Positions 23,812-34,941 of a stretch of DNA of 64,000 nucleotides are shown here, one piece after another. The stretch covers positions 135,885,068-135,949,067 of the forward strand of contig CM061228.1 of assembly GCA_030844895.1 (NCBI GenBank), read 5' to 3'. The notes under the pieces are model-generated. The model was not told the DNA's origin. It was given only the letters and a program-made list of their open reading frames with translations, and made no database searches. The DNA comes from Ambrosia x helenae (Eukaryota > Streptophyta > Magnoliopsida > Asterales > Asteraceae). The translations under genes were made by a program, and so were the position numbers. The first letter of the stretch is position 1; the number at the start of each line of letters is the position of its first letter.

Positions 23812-23830
23812 GAATCTCGCCCCGAGATTC
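23812..23830 (-). other. Hairpin, copy 2, overlapping the gag-pol stop codon
   Basis: GAATCTCG-CCC-CGAGATTC is a perfect 8-bp stem with a 3-nt loop. Its outer base pair overlaps the TGA stop (23829-23831). It follows a second copy of the TGTCACATCATCC junction, so the LTR-end/PPT/hairpin module is duplicated in this element. Confidence 0.7.
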
Positions 23831-26800
23831 ATTCAGCTGCAGTGGTAACATATCTCAATTCGAACGCTTCCTTAGGAAAGAGATGGGGATACTTAGACTT
23901 CATCTGATCCTCCCGTTCCCAAGTGTACTCTGGTCCCCGGTCCGAGTTCCAGCGAACCTTAACAATGCGAATCTTGCTATGACGTAGGCTACGAATCTTG
24001 TAATCAAGAATCTCGACAGGTTCCTCCACAATCCGAAGACGATCATCAACCTTGATCTCTTCCAGTAGAACAATAAAAGACTCGTCAGCCAGACACTTCT
24101 TTAAGTTGGACACATGGAAGACGTTATGTACGTTGCCGAGCTCCGTCGGTAAATCAAGACGATATGCCACCGGTCCAATCCGTTCCAGAATTGTAAATGG
24201 GCCGACATACCGAGGGTTGAGTTTGCCACGCTTCCCAAAGCGTATGACGCCCTTCCATGGTGAAACTTTCAGAAGTACCTTGTCATCAACTTGGAATTCC
24301 AATGGCTTGCGACGCTGATCAGCATAACTCTTTTGCCGATCCCGTGCCGCTGCCAACCGGTTACGAATCTGTACGATCTTTTCCGAAGTCTCGTACACTA
24401 GCTCAGGCCCAGTGAGTTGACTCTCACCCACCTCAGCCCAACAAAGAGGAGACCGGCATTTCCGCCCGTATAGTGCCTCGAACGGAGCTGCCTTGATGCT
24501 CGTGTGGTAACTGTTGTTGTAAGAGAATTCTACTAACGGTAGGTGAGCTTCCCAACCTTTGCCAAAATCGATCGCACATGCCCGCAGCATGTCTTCTAAG
24601 GTTTGAATCGTGCGTTCACTCTGACCGTCAGTCTGTGGGTGATAAGCTGTACTCATGTCCAGCTGGGTACCCAAAGCCTTGTGCAAAGACTTCCAGAAGT
24701 GAGAAGTAAAGTGGGAGTCACGATCCGAAATAATAGAAACCGGCACCCCGTGCTTAGAAACAACTTCCTTCAGATAAAGACGAGCCAAACGATCCATGGT
24801 GTCGGTCTCCTTAATAGCGAGAAAATGGGCTGATTTCGTCAACCGATCAACAATCACCCATATCTTATCATTCCCGCTCGGTGACTTAGGTAGTTTCGTG
24901 ACAAAATCCATTGTAATCCGTTCCCATTTCCACTCTGGAATTTCAGGTTGTTGCAAGAGACCCGACGGTTTCTGATATTCCACCTTGACCTTAGCACAGG
25001 TCAAGCATTTGCTCACGTATGAGGCTATATCCGACCTCATGTTTGGCCACCAGTAAAGCACCTTCAGATCTTGGTACATCTTATCCGAACCAGGATGAAT
25101 AGAATACCGGGACTTGTGAACCTCACCTAAGACAAGCTCCCGAAGTCCCCCGAATAAAGGAACCCATATGCGTTCTGCGAAGTAGTGCAGGCCATCAGGC
25201 CTTCGCTCGAGGTGTTTGTCGGCACCGTGCATAGTCTCAGCTTTAAGGTTTTCCTCCTTCAAAGCTTCTAACTGAGCAGAACGGAGTTGGTCAGGTAGGG
25301 AGGAATGAATGGTGAGCTGCAACGCCCGAACGCGACGAGGATTAATTGATTCCTTCCTGCTCAAGGCGTCTGCTACTACATTCGCCTTGCCAGGATGGTA
25401 CTTAATGGCGCAATCGTAGTCGTTCAGGAGTTCAATCCAACGACGCTGTCGTATGTTCAAATGTTGTTGGTCGAAAATATGTTGAAGACTCTTGTGATCG
25501 GTGTAGATGGTGCATTTGGTACCGTACAAGTAATGTCTCCAAATATTCAACGCGAAAACCACTGCACCCAATTCCAAGTCATGGGTGGTGTAGTTCCTCT
25601 CGTGCACCTTGAGTTGCCGAGAAGCATACGCAATCACTTTCTCGCGTTGCATCAACACGCAACCGAGACCATGAATAGAAGCATCATAGTAAACAACGAA
25701 ATCATCAGGGCCTTCAGGCAAGGACAAAATAGGAGCAGAACAAAGTTTAGACTTCAGTTCTTGAAATGCTGATTCTTGTGGTTCACCCCAGGAGAATTTT
25801 CTATCCTTCTGAGTAAGAGTGGTGAGGGGTTGAGCGATCTTCGAGAACCCCTTAATGAAACGACGATAATAGCCCGCAAGGCCTAGGAATTGCCGCACCT
25901 CAGTTGGCGTCTTTGGTGCTTCCCAGTCCTTGATCGCTTCGATCTTAGCTGGATCGACATGAATTCCTAGTTCATTAACCACATGTCCTAGGAACTGAAC
26001 TTCGCGTAACCAAAAGTCACACTTTGAGAACTTAGCGTAAAGTTGTTCCCGTCGCAAAAGTTCCAAAACCAAACGCAGGTGTTCCTCGTGTTCGGTCTTG
26101 TTCTTGGAGTAAATCAGGATGTCATCAATAAACACGATGACGAACTTGTCAAGATATGGTTTGCAAACGCGGTTCATCAAATCCATGAAAACCGCCGGTG
26201 CGTTTGTGAGACCGAAAGGCATGACCAAGAATTCGAAACGGCCATAACGTGTACGAAAGGCAGTCTTTGCAACGTCAGCTTCCCTTACGCGCAACTGGTG
26301 ATAACCGGACCTCAAATCAATCTTAGAGTAGTAGCTAGAACCCTGGAGTTGGTCAAATAGATCGTCAATACGTGGAAGAGGATAACGGTTCTTGATGGTC
26401 ACTTTGTTCAATTCTCTGTAATCCACACACAATCGAAAACTTCCATCCTTCTTCTTAACGAACAGAATCGGGGCTCCCCAAGGGGAAGAACTTGGTCTGA
26501 TGAAACCCTTGTCCAAGAGTTCCTGTAACTGGCTGGACAATTCCTGCATCTCGGGAGGTGCAAGACGGTAGGGGGCCCGAGCAATAGGAGCAGCCCCCGG
26601 TACAAGATCAATACTAAACTCAACCTGACGATGGGGAGGAAGACCAGATAAATCATCGGGAAATACATCAGGAAACTCGCGTACAACAGGAATATCGTCG
26701 ATCTTCTTCTCATCGGTAGAGGAAACAGATAAAAGTGTCAAAACGGCCGAATAACCCTTTCGAAGATACTTAAAGGCTTTCATGCTGGAGATGAGATTTA

Positions 26801-28479
26801 ACGGAGCACCGCCCTTGATACCGTACACAGAAAGGAATTCTCCATCAGGGAGGGGAATCCGAATAATCTTGTCGTAACAAACGATCTCAGCGCGATACAA
26901 AGACAACCAATCCATGCCTACAACAACGTCAAAACTACCCAAAGGTACCGGCATAAGGTCGATGGGGAACGACAAACCCGACAACTCTAGTTGACACTCC
27001 CGAAGGATACAAGTAGCTTCAATCTTTTTACCGCCAGCCAACTCAATTACATACTTAGCCTCTAATGGTACGGGTACTACATCTAGCAGTCGACTAACTT
27101 CCATAGATATAAAACTTTTATCGGCACCGGAATCAAATAAAACACTAACAGAGCGATTATTGAGAAGGAACGTACCGGTAACTGTGTCAGGATCCTGCCT
27201 AGCCTCTGCGGCTCCAATGACGAAGGCACGTGCATTCCTGCCACCGCCCCCGTTGTTCCCGTTACCGTTTCTATCCCTCACATCCCCGCCCTGCTTCAGT
27301 TTCGGGCACTCCTTCTTGTAATGCCCAGTCTCCCCACAGTTGTAACAACCCTGTCTCCCCGTAGTTCCTTGAGCAGTAGGAGCCGAGTTAGTAATTGGGG
27401 CCTGGGTCGATGGAAGTGTCGCCCGACAGTCTTTAGCAAAATGCCCAAGTCGCTGACAGCGATGGCAACGATTACGGTCGCAGTCCCCCTGATGATGACG
27501 CCCACATTTGTTGCATTTAGGTAATTTCCCCGCATAACCACCCTGTTTGGTACCAGAAGAAGAAGAACCCCCGCTATCGAAACTCTTACCCTGTTGTGCT
27601 GATGCTGGCACAGATCCTTTCCCCTCATTATCCCACTTACGCTTGTTATTCTCCGGGGCCTTGACAATCGAACCCTTAGCAGGCAAAATACCCTCATTCA
27701 CCTTCAAGTTTGTCATCCTGTGAGCCGATCGAACAACCTCTGAGTATGTAGGAAGATTCCCCGCAGCCACCAACCCTGCGATCTCTGGTACTAGCCCCGA
27801 GATATAGTGTTCAATCCTCCTGTATTCTGGCACATGCAGATCAGGACACAGCACTGCCAACTCATTACGCCTTACCGTATACTTTTCAATCTCTGACCCG
27901 GTCATCTTGAGGTTCCACACCTCATGCTCTAGCTTCTGAACTTCTTCCCTTGGACAGTACTCTCGCTTCAGTAGTTGAACAAAATTTTCCCAAGGCATAG
28001 CATAAGCCTCCCCTATACCCATATTCTGGGTGATATTGTTCCACCAGGTCAAAGCAACATCCTGGAATAACGCAGCAGCATACTTGACTCGATCCTCTGG
28101 GAGATAGTTGCACATCAAGAACACTGACTCCACCTTTTCCAGCCACCTGAGCAAGCTCACCGCACCCTCAGTGCCAGAGAATTCCTGGGGCTTACAGTCC
28201 CGAAACATCTTGTAGGTACACATGGGTGGGGGTGGGTTAACAGGACCACCTGAAATAAAATGCATGAGAAACCACGAAGGATGTAAACAAGGTTCACCAA
28301 TGAGGCAAAAGTGGATAAATCAACTTACCACCACCATTGTGCCCTAACTGAAAGGCAGCTTGCAATAAGTTGTTCAGATCTTCTTGTGTTAGGTTTACAC
28401 CTCCACGACCACCACCACCACGACCACCACCACGCCCACCAGCACGGCCACCTCCACGTCCTCCTCGTACTCCAGACAT
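23829..28479 (-). CDS. Gag-Pol polyprotein of the Tekay-type Ty3/gypsy element (two exons)
   Basis: Exon 1 is 28329-28479 (starts MSGVRGGRG, Gly/Arg-rich, then VNLTQEDLNNLLQ). Exon 2 is 28249-23829. The total is about 1,523 residues. Numbering below follows the 1,478-codon frame 28265-23829. Gag domain ~20-190; a C/H cluster at 251-262 followed by two CCHC zinc knuckles (Cys267-Cys280, Cys307-Cys320); aspartic protease FDSGA at Asp378; reverse transcriptase FIDD at Asp714-715; RNase H with Asp861 and Asp966; integrase zinc finger His1050/His1057/Cys1087/Cys1090 and catalytic Asp1120, Asp1181, Glu1217 (D,D35E spacing); GPF motif ~1355; C-terminal chromodomain-like region ~1403-1463 (VRWNSDRGPEYTWERED), which in chromoviruses steers integration to particular chromatin. 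No stop or frameshift is seen in exon 2. The Met at 28265 lies in what I read as the intron, so the real start is probably 28479. Confidence 0.93.
28250..28328 (-). other. Probable 79-nt intron in gag
   Basis: On the coding strand the segment starts GTAAGTTG and ends TTTTATTTCAG, near-ideal plant splice sites, with a T-rich 3' end. Read through, exon 1 hits a stop 11 codons later. Removing the 79 nt joins GG|G Gly codons and keeps the gag frame exactly (50 codons + 1 nt on the left, 2 nt on the right). Splicing is inferred, not shown. Confidence 0.75.
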
Positions 28480-29020
28480 GATTCTGACAGAAAGAACGAG
28501 AAAATTTAGTTTCGCAGCTAATGGTAACCACTAGCATTTACAAGATCAAAGCTAGATCCAACTCAGGACTATCCATTCAAACCCAGAGCTCACTAGGGCT
28601 TTCATGCATTTCGGTTTATGATTTTGTGTGCACCCAAAATGATAAACCGCTCTACATGGTCCTCCAAGTGTTCTCCTAGTTCAAAGTTCAAATCACCGAA
28701 CATAGACTCTTAGCTATACACCGTAATGCTACGGTAGTTTATGGCAAGTGTTTCTTTTGGAGTATGAAAGGGAGATGTCCGTGCCTTGGACAAATCTCAA
28801 GAGTACACGATTTACCCCAATATACCACACTGCCTAGAGAGCAAGTAACCCGACCTAAGATAGAACGGATGATGTAACATAGGAAGGTCAGATGATTTAG
28901 AGACACTCCGACAAGGCCATACGTAATCCACCATAATGTTTAGTACTATGTGATCGTCTAGTGTGTGCGACTCGGCTATAGACTAGACTCTACATGCAGT
29001 CCTAGTTCACTATAACCATT
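28480..29020 (-). other. 5' leader of the Tekay-type element
   Basis: 541 nt between the primer-binding site and the gag ATG, with no coding frame of note. This is where packaging and dimerisation signals would be expected; none is identifiable by eye. Confidence 0.6.
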
Positions 29021-29033
29021 GGCTCTGATACCA
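29021..29033 (-). promoter_or_regulatory. Primer-binding site, initiator tRNA-Met type
   Basis: TGGTATCAGAGCC on the coding strand, three bases inside the upstream LTR, is the usual complement of the 3' end of plant tRNA-iMet. The same 13-mer serves the gag-only element at 41631-41643. Confidence 0.92.
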
Positions 29034-29036
29034 ATC

Positions 29037-31628
29037 TGTCACACCCTCAAAATCCACTTGCGGAGTTTTACCGCGAGGCGCATGACAAACCAGGATCCAA
29101 GTCAACGATCACAATAAACAAATCTAAATGAACATATGCAATTTCAAAAACATAGTTTAAAATCCCCAAATACAGCGGAAGCTTATTCTCAAAACATAAT
29201 CCATAAGTAAACCAAATTATTCAATGTTTGAAAAACCATGCAACCCTAACTAGACGTCGTGCAGACGCGTGCGCCCTAGTTCCGTAGTGCTACCTTAGCG
29301 ACCTGAGAAAACATGTAAGAGTTACGTCAGCACAAAAATGCTGGTGAGTTCACAGGTTTTGTAATCAAAGTATCAAGTTCTACCTGTCCATACTATATCA
29401 ATTTGTAAACCAAGTACGCTAGCTAGGCGTATGTTTTGTTACTACTACGATTGGAAAACCATTACTAACTCGCAAACCAGATGTTGTGCCCGAATAGTAA
29501 ACCTGTTCCTGTTTGAGACAATATGCACTTGCCCGGCCCTCCAAGCCGACGAGCGGGGTTGGTTACTCCCAATAGATCTATTCACATTTCCCCGTTGTGC
29601 TAACCCGCACATTCATGGTTTCCCCCGGGACTTCCAAAGATCGTATAGTAAACCATAGAAACCCATAGTATGACAGTTGTTACCAAAACATAAGTTTAAC
29701 ACATGTTTTCTCCCCCAAAAAGTGAAACCAGTTAAAAGAGGGGCCGTAAACTCACCTTAGGTTGCGTTACTTCGTAATACGAATAAAATCAGCAAGCTAT
29801 GCTAGTCCCGTAAGACAGCGACCTAACATGTGACAGTTACAAGTAATTAGACTAATAACCCGTAGGTTAGTTAGTCCCTAGATGTCCAGACCATAACCAA
29901 GTTCGTTTGAAAACACTGTGACTGTTAAATTAACCCAATGTACAAGACTCGACATCCCATTGGTGACCCGAGACTCCCCGTGTTATACTTGCACTCTCAA
30001 ACATACAATTATGCAATCACACTTAACATACGTTAAAATCCAACAAGTTGTAACACGTAGTTCAAGTATCACGTAAATAAGTCCGAGCACATGTTACTAA
30101 GTTACTAGGTATGTTACGGGGTTCCTAGCATGTTCCTAGGTGTCCAATCGGGTCCCGAAATGCTAAATTACACTTACAGCAGCAGTACAGGCGATTAGGA
30201 AAAGTCAACTAGTGATTACGTGGGTCAACAGGCATTTAGGAAGGCTAATCGCCTATACTATAGGCGATTAGGGTCATGCGGTATGCAAATCATGAGTTTA
30301 TAGGCGATTACGTCGTAAGGCATGCAATTCAGGGCTTAACTAGCAATTAGGATCGTAAATGCATGAAGTAAAGGCAATTAGGCCCCTATTCGCCTATACT
30401 ATAGGCGAATAGGATCCCATCTCAGGCGATTAGCCTCCTATTCGCCTATAGCATAGGCGAATAGGATCCCTACTCGCCTTTAGCCCAGCTGTTCCAGTTT
30501 TTCGCGCGTTTAACACTCCAAATCAGATCCAGAACGTGTGTAAACATCAAATATCAATCAAACAACCATATCAAACATATTTCAATCAAAATCCTTCGTT
30601 TAACCTCGTTCTATCAGTCCTGCATGCAACCATGTATCCCAAAAACAATACACATAGCATGAAACATCACATTAACATGCATAACCGTAACCCTAATGAA
30701 CAATTACTCAGATTTCATCAACATGCTATCATCATCAATCTGTAACTACCTTAATATCATGTTAACAATCCTTCTTGAATCACAAAAACCCTAGCTTTTA
30801 ATTATAAACACACATACAACATGCATAATAGCTATAATCCAATTAACAATGATTATTAACGAATTTCAGAAGACACATACGTTTATAAACAGGTCTGGAC
30901 CATTAGGGATTCAATAAAAACATTATTAAAGATTGCATGAATGAAAACCACACCTTAGATTTATGATAGATTGATGTAATAGGCTTGAAATCTTGTGTTT
31001 TGATCCAAAATCGTGTTCCAGAGGTTGTGTGTGTGTTGGGGCGAGTTGTGGGACGACTAGGGTTGTTATAATGAAGTTTAGGAGGTCAAGTATTGTATTT
31101 ATAGGCGTTTTTAGTCGTCAGGTACGTTACAGGCGAGTACGCAGCAGCATCAGGCGAATAGGGCTCCTAATCGCCTATAGTATAGGCGATTAGGGCCTAC
31201 TCGCCCTCCCTATAGGCGATTACAGCTGCTAATCGCCTATAGGGTCCGGTCTAGCGTATTTGGCGCGTTAAACTCCGTTTTAACATATGTTAACATGTTT
31301 TCACATACCGACAAGTCACATAATGATTGTAAACACATAATACTTGCAAACAAACACATTCACACTCGTTCACCAATTCCCGGGACTCGAGACTTGTATG
31401 TTCCCTATGCTCTGACGATTCTACGAATCGTCACCCTTTGTACACTTGGTTAAGGACTGACATCTAATGAGCCTCTAGGCTAACATCTAATGATCCTCTA
31501 TACTAAACTAACAGTTCCCGAACCGTAACACGACTCAACTAACCCAGTTAAGTATAATATACGCGTGACTCGCTAAGGTAGACTTTAATCTAGACAGCGT
31601 TGTTAACCGGAATTTGCCGGGTGTCACA
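29037..31628 (-). repeat. Upstream (5') LTR of the Tekay-type element
   Basis: 2,592 bp, same limits and palindromes as the downstream copy. Differences noted by eye include C/T at 29257, A/T in TTC(A/T)ACCTG, two in TGCAC(T)TGCCC(G)GCC, and single changes near 29568, 30150, 31247, 31501, 31563 and 31595. No indel was found. Confidence 0.96.
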
Positions 31629-31633
31629 CGTTT

Positions 31634-31830
31634 GATCACTCATATATTATATATCAGATTAACGACCCTTATGTTGTTATACCTTGCGTTCACTTTCTGA
31701 GCATTAGCAACGACTTTTCTATTGTCGTCACTAAAAGGGTCGCCACTATTTTTAGTTATTTATTATACACTTTATTTCTATACCATATATAATTTTTTTT
31801 TGACAAATTTTGATTGAAGTTTATAGTTTA
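31634..31830. other. Continuation of the CACTA-like flank
   Basis: GCAACGACTTTTCTATTGTCGTCACTAAAAGGGTCGCCACT carries the TCGTCGCTAAAGG-type words of CACTA subterminal repeats, interrupted on the left by the Tekay-type element. No terminus is seen. Confidence 0.35.
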
Positions 31831-31838
31831 GTTGCTAC

Positions 31839-32546
31839 TAGGGCTGTTCAAAATCGGATAATCCAAAATTCGAATCCGGAAAATCCGAAAATCCGAATCC
31901 GAATTATCCGAAATTTTGGATAATCCGATTTTTGGATATCCGAAAATCGGATTATCCGAAATTTCGGATTCGGATTCGGATCCTGATTTTGAAAATTTTC
32001 GGATAATCGGATTATCCGAATCCGAATATTAAAAAAATATATATATAAATATATAATATTATATACACTACATAACACAATACACAATCCTAAATCTTTA
32101 ATCCTTCTAACTCTAAGTCCATACTCCTCTAATCCATAGCTGTTGCTCTCTCTTCTCTCCTCTATAACAGCCCCCGTCCACCTCGTATCCGACCTCCACA
32201 GCCCCCTTCCATCAAAATAATAAGTTTTTTTTTATATATTTGTTGTTCAAATTTCGTTTATCTAACATCGCCTTTTGTTTTTTTAATAGGTTCACGTTTT
32301 AGGCATAAAGGAGAACGTTTTTTTATAGTTTTTTTTTATTTTTTATTATTTTTTTAATTTTTTTTTTTTAAGTTTCGGATTATCCGTTGGATGATCCGAA
32401 TCCGAATCCGAAATTTCGGATATCCGAATTTCGGATATCCGAAATTTCGGATTCGGATTCGGATCTCAATATTGACTATCCGAAATTTCGGATTATCCGA
32501 AATTCGGATATCCGAAATTCGGATTATCCGATTTTGAACACCCCTA
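31839..32546. mobile_element. hAT-like MITE with dense ATCCGAAA subterminal repeats, TSD GTTGCTAC
   Basis: Ends TAGGGCTGTTCAAAATCGG and TAGGGGTGTTCAAAATCGG (right end reverse-complemented), with perfect 8-bp TSD GTTGCTAC at 31831-31838 and 32547-32554. About 150 bp at each side consist of ATCCGAAATTTCGGAT words in both orientations. The centre is AT-rich with T runs. No transposase. Confidence 0.9.
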
Positions 32547-32554
32547 GTTGCTAC

Positions 32555-34248
32555 TCACCAAGAGAGAGAAATAGCGAGAAAGGGTGGCCACTCTTAGTTT
32601 CTCCACTTTTAGGAATTTTATGATGGATAATTTTAGTTGAATTTTTGGATAACTATAGAGATCGATCGTCATTAGTAAACTACAAAAAAGGTTTCCTAAG
32701 GAGACTTTCCCTTCCTTTGCATACTAGCCAAGTTATAAAAAAATAAAAAAAAAACACACTCAGCTACCCAAAACCTTGCCACCATAACATGATGATGATG
32801 ATGATGATTAGTTGGTGCATAACCTTTTAATGATCAAATACTAATAAACTCTTACCCAATTTCACCAATATAAACTTCATCCCGCACTTTCTCCATTTTT
32901 TAGCATATCCCGATTGGCAATTACTCTCCTCATCTCATTTCTCAGTTATCTTTTCTAAAGCTCACACTTTTTGATATAGAGAATCCACTAATATAACTAT
33001 GGGTGGCAAAATGGTAGGTTGAGTTGGGTTGCTTGTTGGGTCAGGATGGGTTTGAGTTAGGATGAATTTGGGTCAAGATGGGTAGATTAAAAAAATGGGT
33101 TAGGATGGGTTTGGGTTTGGAAGGTTTGGATTAGGATAGGTTCACATCAAAATAGATTAATTTAAAAAAAAAAAATTAAAATAATAATAAAAATTTAAAA
33201 ATTAAAAAAGTAAAAAAATAAAATAAAATAAAAGTAGAAAAAAACAAATTGAAAATTATAAAAAACAAAATAAACTTAAAAATAAAATTTTAAGGATCCG
33301 AAATATTTCATTTGGTAGCGACCCGGACTGTTTCGACCTTACCGGACCCGTTAGCGACCAGGACCGTTTCGACCCGGCCGGGCGCCGTAGCGAGCTGGAC
33401 CGTTTCGACCCGACTGGGCCCGGTAACGACCCAGATCGTTTCAACCTGGCCCGTCCCGTAGCGACCCGAACCATTTTAACGCTTTTGGTGTTGGGTGAGT
33501 TTTAATTCAGATTTGTATATGGTTATCTAAAAATACTCATCCTGACCCATTTGTTTTTTTTATATACCCATCCCGACCCACTTACTCATTTCCTACAATT
33601 AAAATTACCCATTCTAACCCACTTGAAAATTATACTAAACCCATTTTATTCCACAAGGTCAAATTTTAAACTTAAAACAAACCAAACTCAACTAGATGGG
33701 TTAAAATTGCGAGGTCTAAATATAACTAATAGTCTAATACAAACTGCGCGGTAGGGTTAAATTTAGGTTACTACTAAATTCATTTCGTCGTAAGTTGAAG
33801 AATGGCGCATGCATCCTTTATTTGAATTGCATCAAGACAAGTTTTTCCAAGTGAACTGAGATTAAAGAACAATGAATTCCTATATTAATAAAAGTTTATG
33901 TGCATGTCCTTTTCAAGAACATCATCACTGCGTTCGTAATCCAACTATATCGATGATCAGTTATCGTGAAGGTGAGATCAGCATCACCTTGCTTAAACCT
34001 TTGACTATGAAATCCCAAATATATATAATAATTAATGAGTCTCCAGTCATACTTCTCGATCCTGGCCATCTGGCTATTAAATTCAATACTAGAATTGAAA
34101 CTATTAATTTAGTTTATAAATGACCTAATTAAAGTAGTTATTACTTAATTAAGATCAGTTGCATGCCATAAAAATTAAAATCATGCAAGTGTTTGATTGC
34201 GAATAAATTGTAACAAGAACAATTTTATATAGGCTTAATTAGCTTTTT
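32555..34248. other. Intergenic; worn hAT MITE around a 36-bp minisatellite
   Basis: 33000-33150 (GGTTGAGTTGGGTTG, GATGGGTTTGGG words) and 33540-33770 (complementary CCATCCCGACCCA words) look like the arms of a decayed hAT MITE. The minisatellite 33315-33478 lies between. An (ATG)n run is near 32790. No gene seen. Confidence 0.4.
33315..33478. repeat. 36-bp minisatellite, about 4.5 units
   Basis: Units start GTAGCGACC at about 33315, 33350, 33387, 33423 and 33458, each followed by GGACCGTTTCGACCCG and a GC-rich spacer. Because 36 is a multiple of three, a minus-strand frame shows a 12-residue repeat. I do not consider it a gene. Confidence 0.75.
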
Positions 34249-34665
34249 GCGAATCCTTTGCATTAGTAGTAGACATTTTAATTTTCAAATTACATTTGGT
34301 GGGCATTGAGGAAAAAAACTAAAAATGGGGATGACACCAATTGGATTGGCGGTATCAAGCTATCATTCTGCAACCCCACAGTGATGCCGCCAATTGAATT
34401 GGTGTAGTCTTTGATGCCGCCAAACGGATTAGAGGCATCACACTTGATGCCGCCAATTCAATGTGAGATTACCTTGATGCCGCCAAACAAATTAGAGGCA
34501 TCATGTGCCTATTATATCCATTTTTTATTTTTAGCCCTTTATGTTTTTTAAATGTTTTCAAATTGTCCTCTCATGATATTATTTTTTATTAAATTGTCAC
34601 TCCTAACTTTTTTTTAAGTAATTGTTTTAGAATAATAATGATTATATGAAAAGCGTTTCTTTGCG
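34249..34665. repeat. Left arm of a ~415-bp inverted repeat
   Basis: Nearly complementary to 45055-45470. It starts GCGAATCCTTTGCATTAG and carries several TTGATGCCGCCAA words. A second, partial direct copy follows at about 34666-34941. Flanking TTTTT (34244-34248 and 45471-45475) might be a TSD but is too simple to trust. With the later insertions removed the arms enclose only ~570 bp, so this was probably a foldback/MITE-type element. Confidence 0.75.
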
Positions 34666-34732
34666 ATTTTAGTAGTAGAGTTATGGATATTCAAATTACA
34701 TTTGAAGGGCATTGGGAAAAAAAACTAAAAAT

Positions 34733-34941
34733 GGGGATGACACTAACCCAAATGGCGGTATCAATCAAGCCTTCTGCAACGATACAATGATGCCGCCAAT
34801 TGAATTGGTTGATTCATTGATGCCGCCAAACTGATTAGAGGCATCACCCTTGATACCGCCAATCCAATGTCACACTTCAATGATGCCGCCAATCCAATAT
34901 CACACTTCATTGATACCGCCAAATGGGTTAGTGTCATCCCC
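34733..34941. repeat. Internal foldback unit with GATGCCGCCAA words
   Basis: GGGGATGACACTAACCCAAA and its inverted partner TTTGGGTTAGTGTCATCCCC frame about 210 bp containing repeated TTGATGCCGCCAA boxes. It is homologous to the large left arm. Confidence 0.65.

Larger units (their letters stand above)
21087..31628 (-). mobile_element. Complete Ty3/gypsy LTR retrotransposon, Tekay-type chromovirus, minus strand
   Basis: A 10.5-kb element with LTRs at 21087-23678 and 29037-31628 (each 2,592 bp, TG...CA) and a 5-bp TSD CGTTT (21082-21086, 31629-31633). The iMet-type primer-binding site touches the upstream LTR and a purine tract touches the downstream one. One long gag-protease-RT-RNaseH-integrase-chromodomain frame is intact (23829-28479, with an apparent 79-nt intron). 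By eye the LTRs differ at about 10 of 2,592 positions, all substitutions. At the often-used 1.3e-8 substitutions per site per year that is roughly 0.15 million years. It looks potentially autonomous. Confidence 0.97.

Noticed and set aside
28294..28537. Separate small Gly-rich or Trp-rich genes at the gag start
   Set aside because: The Gly/Arg-rich frame is best read as gag exon 1; the Trp-rich one is its out-of-frame shadow.
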